From NCBI GenBank assembly GCA_046263055.1, contig JBHELO010000046.1, forward strand, positions 1 through 40,853: a DNA stretch of 40,853 nucleotides, given 5' to 3'. Made by a program: the position numbers and the translations under genes. The notes beneath the pieces were generated by a model. That model was not told where the DNA came from. It saw only the letters and a list, made by a program, of their open reading frames with translations, and did not search any database. Shown here piece by piece: positions 7,373 to 16,099 of this stretch; positions within the stretch are counted from its first letter, which is position 1; every line of letters starts with the position of its first letter. The stretch is from DATAQC01 sp046263055 (GTDB taxonomy: Bacteria; Actinomycetota; Acidimicrobiia; Acidimicrobiales; AC-14).

Positions 7373-10300
7373 CCGCCACCAACCTGTTCCCGACCACCGC
7401 CCGGGCCGACAACGCCGATCCCGCGGACCTGGGCCCTGGGCCGGAGGGCCGGTGGTCCCTGCACCGGGCGGGCATCCTGAACGTGTGGCAGTACGACCGG
7501 GTGACGCTGCACTTCGCCGGCGGGCGGATGCTGCTCCGGGGAAAGAACGGGGCGGGCAAGTCCAAGGCCCTGGAGGTGCTGCTCCCGTTCCTGTTGGACG
7601 GTGACACCCGCCAGCTCGACGCCACCGGCCGTGACCGCACCACCGTCCGCTGGTTGATGACCGACGGCCGCGCCAACGGCAACCACGTCGGGTACCTGTG
7701 GCTCGAGCTCCGGTGCATCCACCCTGACGGCGCGCTGTCCTTCCAGACCCTGGGCGCCGGGCTCAAGGCGTCCACGGCCACCCGCAACGCCGACAGCTGG
7801 TTCTTCATCACCGACCGCCGCCCCGGCGTCAACCTCGATCTCGAGGTCGCCGGCGAGTGCCTGTCGGTGGAACGGCTCAAGGATGCGCTCGGCCACGACG
7901 CCGTCACCACCTCGGGGGCAGAGCACCGCCGCCGGGTCGGCCGCCACGTCTTCGGGTTGTTCGATGACGCCCGGTACCGCAACCTCCTCCACCTCCTCCA
8001 CCGCCTCCGCGACCCCAACATCGGGAACCGGGTGGAAGCCGGCGAGCTGGCGAGCGTGCTCACCGACGCCCTGCCCCCGATCGACGAGCGGGTGCTCGCC
8101 GAGGCGGCCGGCCACTTCGACGACCTCGAGACCATCCGGGACCAGGTGGACCGCTCGGGGCGGACCGCGGCCGCCCTCGGCCAGTTCCTCGGCGCCTACC
8201 GGGGCTACACCCGCACCGTGCTGTCCCGGCGGGCGGCTGCCGTCGAGGAGGCCGAGGCCGCCCGGGGGCGTGCGGCTCGCGCCAGCCGCCGCCTGGCGCG
8301 CACCGTCGAGGAGGCGGGGCGGGCGGTCGAGCAGGCGAAGGCCGCGCTGGAAGCCGCCAAGGTCGAGCGGACCGAACGCGAGGCCGAACGCCGGGAGCTC
8401 GAGCGCAGCGAGGGCTACCGCGCCCATCAGGACCTCGTTGACCGCGAGGCGCGAGTCGCCGCCCTCGACGCCGCCGCCGGGGAGGCGGAATCCGCAGCCC
8501 GGCGAGCCGAAGCCGCCCATGGGCGGGCGGTGGCCGACGTGACGACGGCCGAGGCGGACCTCCGCCGGTCACTGGCCGACACTCGGGTTGCGGCCGAATG
8601 CGTCGCCGGGCTGGCGGCCGATGCCGGGCTCGACCCGGCCCTGCTCGGCCCTCACCCGGCGACGGCCGACGCCGACCTCGACCCCGCCCAGGTGGAGCGC
8701 GCCGCTGACCGGGCGCGGGCGGCCCGGACTTTGGCCGACATGCGCCGACGGCGGGCGTCCGAGGTGAAGAAGCTCGCCCTCCAGGCCGAGCAGGCCGAGG
8801 ACAGGGCCACCGCCGCCGAGGAGCGCGTGGCGGAGTCGGAGGCCGACGTGGAAGCGGCGCGGGCACGGGTCGGGGTTGCCCGGTCGGCGCTGGATTCGGC
8901 CCAGCAGTCATGGGCCACCGCCGTGACCACCTGGACGGGGACCGGTCCGCCCGCCGACCTGGACACCGGTTGGGCTCCGCTCTTCGATCGCCTTGTGGCC
9001 CGCCAGGGCGAGCCCTCCTGGGTGGCGGCAGTCCGCCAGGCGGTGAACGACTGCCTGGCCCCTCCGCTGCGCGCCGCTCGCCAGGCGGCGGCGGCCGCCG
9101 ATCTGGGCCTCGTGACCTCCGAGGCCGAGCTGGCGGCGGCCGAGGAGCGCCTGGCCGAGGTCGAGAACCAGCACGAGGCCCGTCCCGAGCCCCGTTCCCA
9201 CCGTGACGCCGAGCGGGACCCTTCGGCCGGCGCTCCGCTCTACGAGCTGGTCGACGTCGCGCCCGACCTGAGCCCGGTCGACGCCGCCGGCCTGGAGGCC
9301 GCCCTGGAAGCCGCCGGCCTGCTCGACGCCTGGGTCCACGCCGACGGCCTCGTCGTCCACCCCGACACCCGCGAGGTCCTGCTGCGCGCCGACGCTCCCG
9401 CGCTGGCGGCCGGCGCCGCGACCCTGGCCGACGTGCTGGTGCCCGCCCCGGGGGAGGGCGCCGTCAGCACGGCCACCATCGGCGCCGTGCTGGGGGCCGT
9501 GGGCCTGGGCGATCAGCCCGACGCCGCCGCCTGGGTCACGTCCGGGGGGCGCTGGTCGCTCGGGGTGCTGCGGGGCGCGTGGCACAAGGACACGGTGGAG
9601 TTCCTCGGTGCCGGTGCCCGTCGGGCCACCCGTGACCGGCTCCTCGCCAAGCTCCGGAGCCGAGTGGACGCCCTTCGGGCCGACGTCGCCCTGGCCCGGG
9701 AGCGGGTCGAGGTGGCCGTCAGGCACCGTGAGGTCGTCGAGGGCCTCCCCGCCACCATCCCGCCCGCTGACCCCATCGGCGAGGCGGCGGGAGACCTCGG
9801 CAACGCCGAACGGGCGTTGGCCGCGGCACGTAACCGCCACGAGCAGGAGCGCCGGCGGGCCGAGGCGGCCAGGACCGCCGCCAATCGCCTCGCGGCCACG
9901 GTCGCCCAGGAGGCGCTGGCCGACGGGCTGCCCGTGACCGCCATCGCCCTCGAAGGGGTGCTGGCCGCCCTCGGCGAGCTGAGCGAGGCACTGTCGGAGC
10001 ATCGGAGCGCCGTGCGCCACCTCACCGCCGACCACCAGCGCCTGCTCGGCCATCGCGCCCAGGAGGCAGACCGGCGGGCCGAGGCGGTCGAGTGCGTCAC
10101 CGGCGCCCGCCGGCGACGGGCCGAGCACCACACCGCCGCCCATGAGCTGGCCACCTTGCGAGACGCGCTGGCGGCCACGGTGGACGTGGTCCTCGCCAAG
10201 CACCGGGACGCCATCGCCCGCCTGGCCACGCTCGACGACTCGGTGCTCCCTGCCGCCGACGAAGCGAGGACCGCGGCCTGGACGGATCACGCCACCGCCA

Positions 10301-11481
10301 CCAGCCGCCTTCACGAAGCCGCCACCCTGGAGGAGGGCGCGGGCGTGGCGGTCGTCACCGCCGGGCGGGCGCTCGAGGCCGCGGTCGGGCAACCGGGCGT
10401 GATGCTCGCCGCCACCGGGCGCGACGTCGGCCGGGTCGCCGACCTGGTGCCCGTCGAGATCACCACTGTCCCGGCCGAGGCCGCCGTGGCCCTCGCCGCT
10501 GCGGTCGCACCGCTCGTCGACGGTGACGACGAGGTGTCCGACGGCACGATCCTGTCCCGTTACGACCGGCTCAGCGAGTCCCTGGCCGGAGGCTACGACA
10601 CGGCCATCGACGAGCAGGAGGGCGTCAAGGTCGTCCATGTGGCCGACGACACCGGTCGCCAGCCGCTGGCGGTGGTGGCCAACCGCCTCGCCGCCGAGGC
10701 GGAGGCGGCGAGAGGCCGGCTGGCCGCCCGGGAGCGCGAGGTGTTCGAACGCTTCCTGCTGCGGGAGCTGGCCGACGAGGTGCGGGCCAAGCTGCTCGAC
10801 GCCCACGACCTGGTCAACGGCACCAACGGCACGCTGGCCGGCGTCCACACCTCCCACGGCAAGGGCGCCCGTCTCGAGTGGAAGCTGCGCGACGACACCG
10901 CTGCGCCTGCGGCGGTGGCGGCCCGGCTTCTGGTGGACGACCTGCGCGACGAGTCTGCCGACGCCCAGCTGCGCGACGCCCTGCTGGCGCTGATCGAGTC
11001 CGAACGCACCGCCGACCCCAGCGCCGGGTACGAGCAGCACCTCCGGGCGGCGCTGGACTTCCGCGCCTGGTACCAGTTCACGGTGAAGGTGACCGACGTC
11101 GCCACCCCCGGCTCCTCGCGCACCCTGTCGAGCCGGCTGGGCCTGTCCCAGGGCGAGCAGCGCGTGCTCTCCTACCTGGCGCTGTTCGCGGCCGCCGCCT
11201 CGCACTTCCAGGCCATCGCCCGGGAGACGCCGACCGCGCCTCGCCTGCTGCTGCTCGACGATGCCTTCGCCAAGGTGGACGAACCCACCCACGGCCACCT
11301 CCTGGGCCTGCTCGTCGACCTCGGGATGGACTTCGTGCTCACCAGCGAGCGGATGTGGGGCTGTTTCCCATCCGTCCCCAGCCTGGAGATCTACGAGGCG
11401 GTACGCGACCCCGCCCATCCCGGCGTGGCGCTCGTCCACTTCCGCTGGGACGGCCACCAGCGCCATCTCGTCGGGGTGTGA
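7369..11481 (+). CDS. jetC: Type II Wadjet SMC-like ATPase JetC (TIGR02680)
   Basis: A 1370-residue SMC-like motor from a GTG at 7369 that overlaps the jetB stop. The Walker A motif is GKNGAGKS at residues 58-65, in LLRGKNGAGKSKALEVLLPF. The ABC signature LSQGEQ is at 1259-1264 and Walker B RLLLLDDAFAKVD at 1292-1304. Between the two head halves lie long Ala/Glu/Arg-rich heptad stretches (roughly 270-470, 540-620 and 780-1010), consistent with coiled-coil arms flanking a hinge. JetC dimers extrude DNA loops and sense plasmid topology before JetD cuts. The open frame extends upstream of 7369 through jetB, but that part is a shadow and the GTG start makes the protein begin like its family. All ATPase motifs are intact. 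Confidence 0.93.
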   Translation: MTATNLFPTTARADNADPADLGPGPEGRWSLHRAGILNVWQYDRVTLHFAGGRMLLRGKNGAGKSKALEVLLPFLLDGDTRQLDATGRDRTTVRWLMTDGRANGNHVGYLWLELRCIHPDGALSFQTLGAGLKASTATRNADSWFFITDRRPGVNLDLEVAGECLSVERLKDALGHDAVTTSGAEHRRRVGRHVFGLFDDARYRNLLHLLHRLRDPNIGNRVEAGELASVLTDALPPIDERVLAEAAGHFDDLETIRDQVDRSGRTAAALGQFLGAYRGYTRTVLSRRAAAVEEAEAARGRAARASRRLARTVEEAGRAVEQAKAALEAAKVERTEREAERRELERSEGYRAHQDLVDREARVAALDAAAGEAESAARRAEAAHGRAVADVTTAEADLRRSLADTRVAAECVAGLAADAGLDPALLGPHPATADADLDPAQVERAADRARAARTLADMRRRRASEVKKLALQAEQAEDRATAAEERVAESEADVEAARARVGVARSALDSAQQSWATAVTTWTGTGPPADLDTGWAPLFDRLVARQGEPSWVAAVRQAVNDCLAPPLRAARQAAAAADLGLVTSEAELAAAEERLAEVENQHEARPEPRSHRDAERDPSAGAPLYELVDVAPDLSPVDAAGLEAALEAAGLLDAWVHADGLVVHPDTREVLLRADAPALAAGAATLADVLVPAPGEGAVSTATIGAVLGAVGLGDQPDAAAWVTSGGRWSLGVLRGAWHKDTVEFLGAGARRATRDRLLAKLRSRVDALRADVALARERVEVAVRHREVVEGLPATIPPADPIGEAAGDLGNAERALAAARNRHEQERRRAEAARTAANRLAATVAQEALADGLPVTAIALEGVLAALGELSEALSEHRSAVRHLTADHQRLLGHRAQEADRRAEAVECVTGARRRRAEHHTAAHELATLRDALAATVDVVLAKHRDAIARLATLDDSVLPAADEARTAAWTDHATATSRLHEAATLEEGAGVAVVTAGRALEAAVGQPGVMLAATGRDVGRVADLVPVEITTVPAEAAVALAAAVAPLVDGDDEVSDGTILSRYDRLSESLAGGYDTAIDEQEGVKVVHVADDTGRQPLAVVANRLAAEAEAARGRLAAREREVFERFLLRELADEVRAKLLDAHDLVNGTNGTLAGVHTSHGKGARLEWKLRDDTAAPAAVAARLLVDDLRDESADAQLRDALLALIESERTADPSAGYEQHLRAALDFRAWYQFTVKVTDVATPGSSRTLSSRLGLSQGEQRVLSYLALFAAAASHFQAIARETPTAPRLLLLDDAFAKVDEPTHGHLLGLLVDLGMDFVLTSERMWGCFPSVPSLEIYEAVRDPAHPGVALVHFRWDGHQRHLVGV

Positions 11482-12740
11482 CGGCGGCAACCGCGCTCGA
11501 CCGACCGGGCCTGGGCCGGTTGTGGGACGTGGTCGCCGAGCGGTTGCAGCGCAACGGGCTCCGGCCCTCGGGCGCGCTCAGGCTCGACGGTCTCGATCGG
11601 GAGGAGCGCCACGCCCTGGCCGGACTCCTCGGGCGACCCGTGGCCAACGATCGCGCCACCGTCGACCTCGCCGACCTGGACCGGCGGCTCCGGGAACGGG
11701 GCGTTCCCGCCGGGCTGGTGGGTGTGGCCGAGCAGCTGCGTGGCCCGCTCGTGGACCGGCCCGGCGTGCGCCGGGCTCGGGCCGATGCGGCGGCGCGCGT
11801 CTGGGCCGCCGGTCGGCGCGCCCTGGGCGAGACGGGCCAGGCCGGGGCGCAGTGGGCCGAGGCCTGGTTCGACGACCTGCGCCGGGCCGGGACGCTCGGA
11901 CGGGTGGCGCCCGAGCGGGCCGAGCGGCTCCTCGGCACCGCTGTCCGGTGCGTGGCCATGGTCCCCCATCTGAGCGGTGATCCGCCGTGTGGCCGCGGCG
12001 AGCTGGCATCCCTCGCCACCGGGGACGCCCACGGCCTGGACGACGGCAGTCTCCTGGGCGCCGTCGTCCTTCGGGCCCTGGCCGCCCTCGTGGCCACGCC
12101 CTACCCGTCCAGCGCGGCCGGCCGGCGAGCGCTGTGGCGGGCGGTGGGTGTGCTCACCGACGAGGTGTCCACGACCGTGCTCACCGCCGGGCTGCGGGCG
12201 ACGGCCGGCCCGTGGCTCGAGGCGCGCACCCATGCCGGATGGGAGTCCCACCTGACCATCCGTGACCTCCGCCGGATGGACGTCAGAGCGCCCGACGACG
12301 GTGTGGTGTACGTGTGCGAGAACCCGCGGGTTCTCGAGGCGGCGATAGATGCCGGAAGCCGGCGCGCCCTGGTCTGCACCCAGGGGCAGCCGGCTGTCGT
12401 GGTGACCGCGCTGGTGCGCCTGCTGGCCCAGAGCGGTTGCGAGCTGCGCTATCACGGTGACTTCGACTGGCCGGGGATCACCATCGCCAACCTGATGGTG
12501 GGCAGCCACCACTGCCGCCCCTGGCGGTTCGGTTCCGCCGACTACCTGGACGCGCTGTCCGGCCTGGCCCCGGTCGTCGCCGACCTCCCGGTGCTCAGCG
12601 GCCCTCAGGTCCAATCGTGCTGGGACGCCCAGCTCACGACGGAGATGGCACGCGCCGGGCGCGCCGTCCACGAGGAGCTCGTGTTGGACGACCTCATCGC
12701 CGACCTGTGCCGCCGACGGGAGGTCGCCGGCGGAGGCTAG
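11478..12740 (+). CDS. jetD: Type II Wadjet nuclease subunit JetD (TIGR02679, DUF3323/DUF2399, TOPRIM)
   Basis: A 420-residue TIGR02679-family protein from a GTG at 11478, overlapping the jetC stop by 4 nt (GTGA). The N-terminal two thirds match the DUF3323-type region. The C-terminal DUF2399 part is TOPRIM-like: the metal-binding glutamate is Glu281 in VYVCENPRVLEAA, and the acidic pair is Asp328/Asp330 in YHGDFDWPG. JetD is the subunit that cuts plasmid DNA once JetABC has extruded it. The catalytic residues are present, so the system appears competent. It ends convergently with the DegV gene, with a 4-nt overlap (12737-12740) and no room for a terminator. Confidence 0.92.
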   Translation: MTAATALDRPGLGRLWDVVAERLQRNGLRPSGALRLDGLDREERHALAGLLGRPVANDRATVDLADLDRRLRERGVPAGLVGVAEQLRGPLVDRPGVRRARADAAARVWAAGRRALGETGQAGAQWAEAWFDDLRRAGTLGRVAPERAERLLGTAVRCVAMVPHLSGDPPCGRGELASLATGDAHGLDDGSLLGAVVLRALAALVATPYPSSAAGRRALWRAVGVLTDEVSTTVLTAGLRATAGPWLEARTHAGWESHLTIRDLRRMDVRAPDDGVVYVCENPRVLEAAIDAGSRRALVCTQGQPAVVVTALVRLLAQSGCELRYHGDFDWPGITIANLMVGSHHCRPWRFGSADYLDALSGLAPVVADLPVLSGPQVQSCWDAQLTTEMARAGRAVHEELVLDDLIADLCRRREVAGGG

Positions 12741-13609
12741 GGCGGGTTCGGGGACACGAAGCCGAGCACGAGCGCGTCAGGGCCGGCGTGCGTGCCCACC
12801 GCCGGGCCGAGCAAGGTGACATAGGCGGGGTCGTCGGTGAGCACGGACCGGGCCCGGTCCGTGAAGGCGTCGGCGTCGGCGGCATCACCATGCCCCACCG
12901 CCCAGGAGTCGACTCCCGCCCGGGCGTGGTCGGCAACGTGGCGGAGCAGGTCGGCGACGGCGTGCTCGCGGTCCCTGTGCTGTTCCAAGGGGATGGCGTG
13001 GCCCCGCACGGCGATGACCTGGCGGTGCCTCGCCCTGGTCGCAGCCGCCACCAGCCCGGCCCGACCTCCCCGGCGCAGGTGGTCGACGTCGTCGATGACC
13101 GCATAGACGTGTACCCGATCGACCAGGTCTCGGGTCAGGCGCCTGAGGGCGTCGAAGCCGACGTCCACTTGCGCCGCCTCGGCGGCGACCATCGCCACCA
13201 GTAGTCCGGTCCCGACGCTTAGCGAGCGGGAATCCACCACGTGGACCCGCCCGCCACGGCCGGCGGCGTCGTTGGCGTGCTGAACGGTGCGGCTGAGCTC
13301 GCCGGCGACGTGCAGGGCGCACACGGGAGTCTGGCCGGCGAAGGCGGCAGCGAGGGCGTCGGTAGTGGGAGGGGAGGTGGACGGTGTTCCCCTGCCGGCC
13401 CGGACCGCGGCCCAGAACTCCTCGGTGGACCCTTGCCAGCGCTGGTCGCCGAGCCAGACGTCACCGTGCACGGTGACGATCCCGAGCGGCCCACCGATGG
13501 CATCGGGAAGGTCGGCGCCCCCGTCGGTGACGATCCGTACCGGCGCCGGCGCTACGGAACGAACTCCTCGTCGTCGAGGGCCGGCCGGGGCGTTCCCCGG
13601 TACAGGCAC
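12737..13609 (-). CDS. DegV family (fatty-acid-binding) protein
   Basis: About 290 residues with the DegV pattern. PVRIVTDGGADLP starts the first domain, STSPPTTDALAAAF is the conserved phosphate/carboxylate-binding TSxPT-like loop, and VHVVDSRSLSVGTGLLV is the second domain entry. HAGPDALVLGF near the end matches the usual G.H.GPGA..L.F. In Gram-positive bacteria DegV/FakB proteins bind fatty acids and present them to FakA kinase, but no kinase gene is nearby. The canonical Ser of TDS is Gly here. No ATG, GTG or TTG lies near the first strand, so the start is probably the GTG at 13607-13609 inside the end of the upstream DUF190 gene (58-nt overlap). This implies co-transcription with both DUF190 genes. 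Confidence 0.85.
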   Translation of the reverse strand: MPVPGNAPAGPRRRGVRSVAPAPVRIVTDGGADLPDAIGGPLGIVTVHGDVWLGDQRWQGSTEEFWAAVRAGRGTPSTSPPTTDALAAAFAGQTPVCALHVAGELSRTVQHANDAAGRGGRVHVVDSRSLSVGTGLLVAMVAAEAAQVDVGFDALRRLTRDLVDRVHVYAVIDDVDHLRRGGRAGLVAAATRARHRQVIAVRGHAIPLEQHRDREHAVADLLRHVADHARAGVDSWAVGHGDAADADAFTDRARSVLTDDPAYVTLLGPAVGTHAGPDALVLGFVSPNPP

Positions 13610-13920
13610 ACGTCGACGTCCTCGAGGGTCACCAACCCGTCTGTGAGCATCTCGTCGACGACAGGAAGGAAGGCCTGGATGCGGTCCTCCCGGTCGACGA
13701 TCTGCACGATGATCGGCAGGTCGTCGGACAGGCTCAGCAGACGGGAGGTGTGCAACCGGCTGGATGCACCGAAGCCTTCGATGCCGCGCAGCACGGTGGC
13801 GCCCGCCAGCCCCTCCTCCCTGGCCCGTTCGACGATGGCCCGGCCCAGCGAGCGGTGGCCGACCCGGTCAGACTCGCCGCAGAAGATGGAGAGACGCTTG
13901 CCTGTGCCCGAAAGGTGCAC
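13552..13920 (-). CDS. DUF190 (PII-like) protein, copy 1
   Basis: A 122-residue DUF190 protein. The conserved core is present: LSIFCGESDRVGHRSL, then AIVERAREEGLAGATVLRGIEGFG, the LPIIVQIVDREDRIQAFLP strand, and a final VTLEDVDVCLYRG strand. DUF190 proteins have a ferredoxin-like PII fold and are often encoded beside crcB fluoride channel genes, where a regulatory role is suspected but not proven. That link fits this site, which has three fluoride riboswitches and two crcB genes downstream on the other strand. The GTG start at 13920 is preceded by a G-rich ribosome binding site. It has its own -10 element (13951-13956) and overlaps the DegV gene. Confidence 0.9.
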   Translation of the reverse strand: MHLSGTGKRLSIFCGESDRVGHRSLGRAIVERAREEGLAGATVLRGIEGFGASSRLHTSRLLSLSDDLPIIVQIVDREDRIQAFLPVVDEMLTDGLVTLEDVDVCLYRGTPRPALDDEEFVP

Positions 13921-13950
13921 TTCGTCCCCCTGACCTTTCCTCGGGCCCTC

Positions 13951-13956
13951 ATTCTA
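13951..13956 (-). promoter_or_regulatory. -10 element upstream of DUF190 copy 1
   Basis: On the minus strand, TAGAAT (13956 down to 13951) is a near-perfect -10 hexamer, about 31 nt upstream of the GTG at 13920. The -35 region at 17 nt is weak. It suggests DUF190 copy 1 and DegV can be transcribed separately from copy 2. No aptamer-like sequence follows it. Confidence 0.45.
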
Positions 13957-14029
13957 AGCGTCTCGAGCTCGAAGTGCGACGGTGCCGGCAGTGGGCCGAT
14001 GCGGCGGCGGCCGCCGCTACGACCGGCAC

Positions 14030-14374
14030 CTACTCCCGCCCGGCCCCTCGATAGATCCGGACCTCGACCGGGTCCCGAACCACCAGGCCCTCCTGGAGGA
14101 TCTCGTCGAGCTCGGGCAGGAAGTCATCGATGCGCTCGGGGCGGTCGACGATGAAGATGATCACCGGGAGCGTCTCCGCCAGCCTGAGCGCATGGGAGTC
14201 GTGAAGGACGGTGGATGCCCCGAACCCCTCCACCCCCCGCACCGCCGTGGCGCCCGCCAGCCCGGCCTTGCGGGCCCGCTGAATGATCTCGGCGTAGAGG
14301 GGATGGTGGTGGTAGTGATCGGTCTCCTCGACGAACACGGTCAGCCGATCGGCCCGGCCCGAGAGATCCATCAT
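14030..14374 (-). CDS. DUF190 (PII-like) protein, copy 2
   Basis: About 114 residues, clearly paralogous to copy 1. Shared blocks are DRLTVFVEETD, IIQRARKAGLAGATAVRGVEGFGAS, LPVIIFIVDRPERIDDFLPELDEIL and a final VEVRIYRG. The His run HYHHHPLYAEI near residue 20 sits where PII-like proteins carry a ligand loop, but no binding can be claimed. GGAGGG lies just upstream of two consecutive ATG codons (14374 and 14371); the second has the better spacing. It diverges from the riboswitch-led MFS gene, sharing a 150-nt intergenic region, so both directions may respond to the same stress. The two copies are 109 nt apart. Confidence 0.9.
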   Translation of the reverse strand: MMDLSGRADRLTVFVEETDHYHHHPLYAEIIQRARKAGLAGATAVRGVEGFGASTVLHDSHALRLAETLPVIIFIVDRPERIDDFLPELDEILQEGLVVRDPVEVRIYRGAGRE

Positions 14375-14514
14375 GCCCTCCGTTCGCTTGCCGCCCGGTG
14401 GCAGCCGACGACGGCTCCGGGAGGACCGCACCTGCGCTCGTCACGACGCGGGGGCCCCTTCCCACCGGCGATCCTACCCGGGGACCGACGTGCACGGGCC
14501 CGTGGGTGTGGGCC

Positions 14515-14520
14515 TACGAT
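14515..14520 (+). promoter_or_regulatory. -10 element feeding fluoride riboswitch 1
   Basis: TACGAT fits the actinobacterial -10 pattern TAnnnT and ends 7 nt before the first paired base of the aptamer at 14528. The transcript would therefore begin almost exactly at the aptamer. The -35 region is not convincing. The same arrangement recurs at 16085-16090 (TAGGGT) and 16648-16653 (TAGTCT). Confidence 0.55.
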
Positions 14521-14527
14521 CCGGGGC

Positions 14528-14592
14528 GGGGATGGGGCTCCCCATCGAGCGCCGCACGGCTGATGGCTCCTGCACCAGGCATGGCGAGGAGG
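14528..14592 (+). promoter_or_regulatory. Fluoride riboswitch 1 (crcB motif) with SD-masking expression platform
   Basis: The aptamer has P1 GGGG (14528-14531) paired with CCCC (14540-14543) around an AU-GGGGCU loop. P2 is GCC/GGC (14551-14553 with 14558-14560), then comes the hallmark UGAUGGC, and the pseudoknot strand GGCUCC (14565-14570) pairs with GGGGCU (14534-14539). The platform is visible too. CUCCU (14567-14571) can pair with the Shine-Dalgarno AGGAG (14587-14591), reinforced by CCA (14575-14577) with UGG (14582-14584). Fluoride-stabilised pseudoknot formation would consume part of the anti-SD strand and free the ribosome binding site. This predicts translational activation of the MFS gene. 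Identification is from recalled consensus, not a covariance-model search. Confidence 0.9.
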
Positions 14593-14598
14593 ATGGTC

Positions 14599-15862
14599 GT
14601 GGCCATCATCGGCCCCCGAAGCCAGGACCGACCCGGCGACGACCCCCACATTCCACGTCGGTCGCCGGGGAACCAGGCGCTCCGCTTCGTCCTGATCGTC
14701 GGCGTCGTGAGCTTCTTCGCGGACATGACCTATGAGGGCGCCCGCAGCATCACCGGGCCGTACCTGGCCGTGCTCGGCGCCTCGGCCGGCGTGGTTGGCT
14801 TCGTGGCCGGCTTCGGCGAGCTCGTGGGCTACGCCTTGCGGCTCGTGTCGGGCCGCGCCGCGGACCGCTCGGGCCGCTACTGGCCGATCGCCATGGCCGG
14901 CTACGTGGTGCAGATGACGGCCGTGCCGCTGTTGGCCGTGGCCGGCCACTGGCAGGTGGCGGCCGTCCTCATCGTGGCCGAGCGGACCGGGAAGGCGGTG
15001 CGCAACCCACCTCGCGACGTGATGCTGTCCCACGCCTCGGAGGAGATGGGTCAGGGCTGGGGGTTCGGCGTCCACGAGGCGCTCGACCAGTTCGGTGCCC
15101 TCGTCGGACCTCTCGTGGCCGCCGCCGTCCTCTACAACCGGGGGCAGTACCGGCCCGCCTTCGCCGTCCTGGCCGTGCCCGCGGTGCACCATCGTCCTGT
15201 TCGCCGCCGCTTGGCGCAACAACCCCTCGGTGGGAGCGCACCCCCCGCAGGCCACCGGTCCCGTGGGGCGGGGGCGTTTCGACCGACCGTTCTGGCTCTA
15301 CCTGGCGGCCGTAGGGCTCATCGGCGCAGGCTTCGCCGACTTCACGCTCATGGCCTACCACTTCCAGCGGGCGGCGGTGATCGGGCGGGCGTGGACGCCG
15401 GTGTTCTACGCCATCGCAATGGCCGTGAGCGGGGCCGGTTCGCTGCTGTTCGGCCGGATGTTCGACAGGATCGGGCTGATGGTGCTCGTGCCGGTGACGA
15501 TCGCGTCGTCGTTCTTCGCGCCGCTCGTGTTCTACGGCAGCTTCGGGCCTGCCCTCTTGGGGACGGCGCTGTGGGGCCTCGGCACCGGTGTGCACGAGTC
15601 GGTCATGGCCGCCGCCGTCGCCGTGGTCGTCCCCGTCCAACGGCGGGGATCGGCGTACGGCCTGTTCAACGCCGTCTACGGCGGGTCGTGGTTTCTCGGC
15701 AGCTGGCTCATGGGCGTCCTCTACGGGGCCTGGCGCCCGGGTCTGGTGCTCTTCGCAATGGCGACCCAGCTGGCCGCCGTCCCGCTGTTCGCCCGGCTCG
15801 CCGGCTCCTACCCAGGGCGTCAGCCCCCGCCCGCGGAGGATGCCGTGCGCCCAGGGGAGTGA
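14599..15862 (+). CDS. Fluoride-riboswitch-controlled MFS transporter, frameshifted
   Basis: A major facilitator superfamily protein of about 420 residues. The first half has hydrophobic helices starting ALRFVLIVGVVSFFADMTYEGAR, with SGRAADRSGRYWPIAMAG matching the loop 2-3 motif of MFS proteins. The second half runs from TIVLFAAAWRNN through FWLYLAAVGLIGAGF to ARLAGSYPG. The two halves are in different frames. The switch lies near 15184-15188, where one extra base breaks an otherwise smooth LAVPAV-TIVLFAAAW. AGGAGG (14587-14592) sits in the riboswitch platform; GTG at 14599 has ideal spacing, and the ATG at 14593 is too close. The substrate is unknown: riboswitch control implies a role in fluoride stress, but MFS proteins are not established fluoride exporters. 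The indel may be real or an assembly error. Confidence 0.8.
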
Positions 15863-16084
15863 CGAGGCCCCGTGCGGCGCTGCGCCGTCGACTCATGGCC
15901 GTCTCACCCGCAGCGGGGGGGAGGCATGGGCGCCGGGCGGTCGCCGGCCCGCTCCTCGTGTGGGCGTGGGCCCGAGCGACGGGCACGGCCACCGAGGCGT
16001 GAGCGATCGGTGCCCGCCAGCCCTTCGTTCCCGGCTCCCTCCCCGCTCCGGTCCAAGCCGTGCCGGGACGGGATGGCCGATTGA

Positions 16085-16090
16085 TAGGGT
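16085..16090 (+). promoter_or_regulatory. -10 element feeding fluoride riboswitch 2
   Basis: TAGGGT, a TAnnnT box, ends 9 nt before the aptamer starts at 16100. The -35 region is weak. The 220 nt between the MFS stop (15862) and this box hold no recognisable gene. Confidence 0.5.
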
Positions 16091-16099
16091 GCGGACAGC

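Noticed and set aside
8908..11490. 860-codon open frame antisense to jetC
   Set aside because: Long antisense frames are common in high-GC DNA. The composition is Gly/Arg/His/Gln-rich and jetC is clearly the real gene.
14398..16002. 534-codon frame containing the first half of the MFS protein
   Set aside because: The start lies inside the riboswitch and divergent leader, and the part after about 15185 is out of frame with the transporter. It is not a separate gene.
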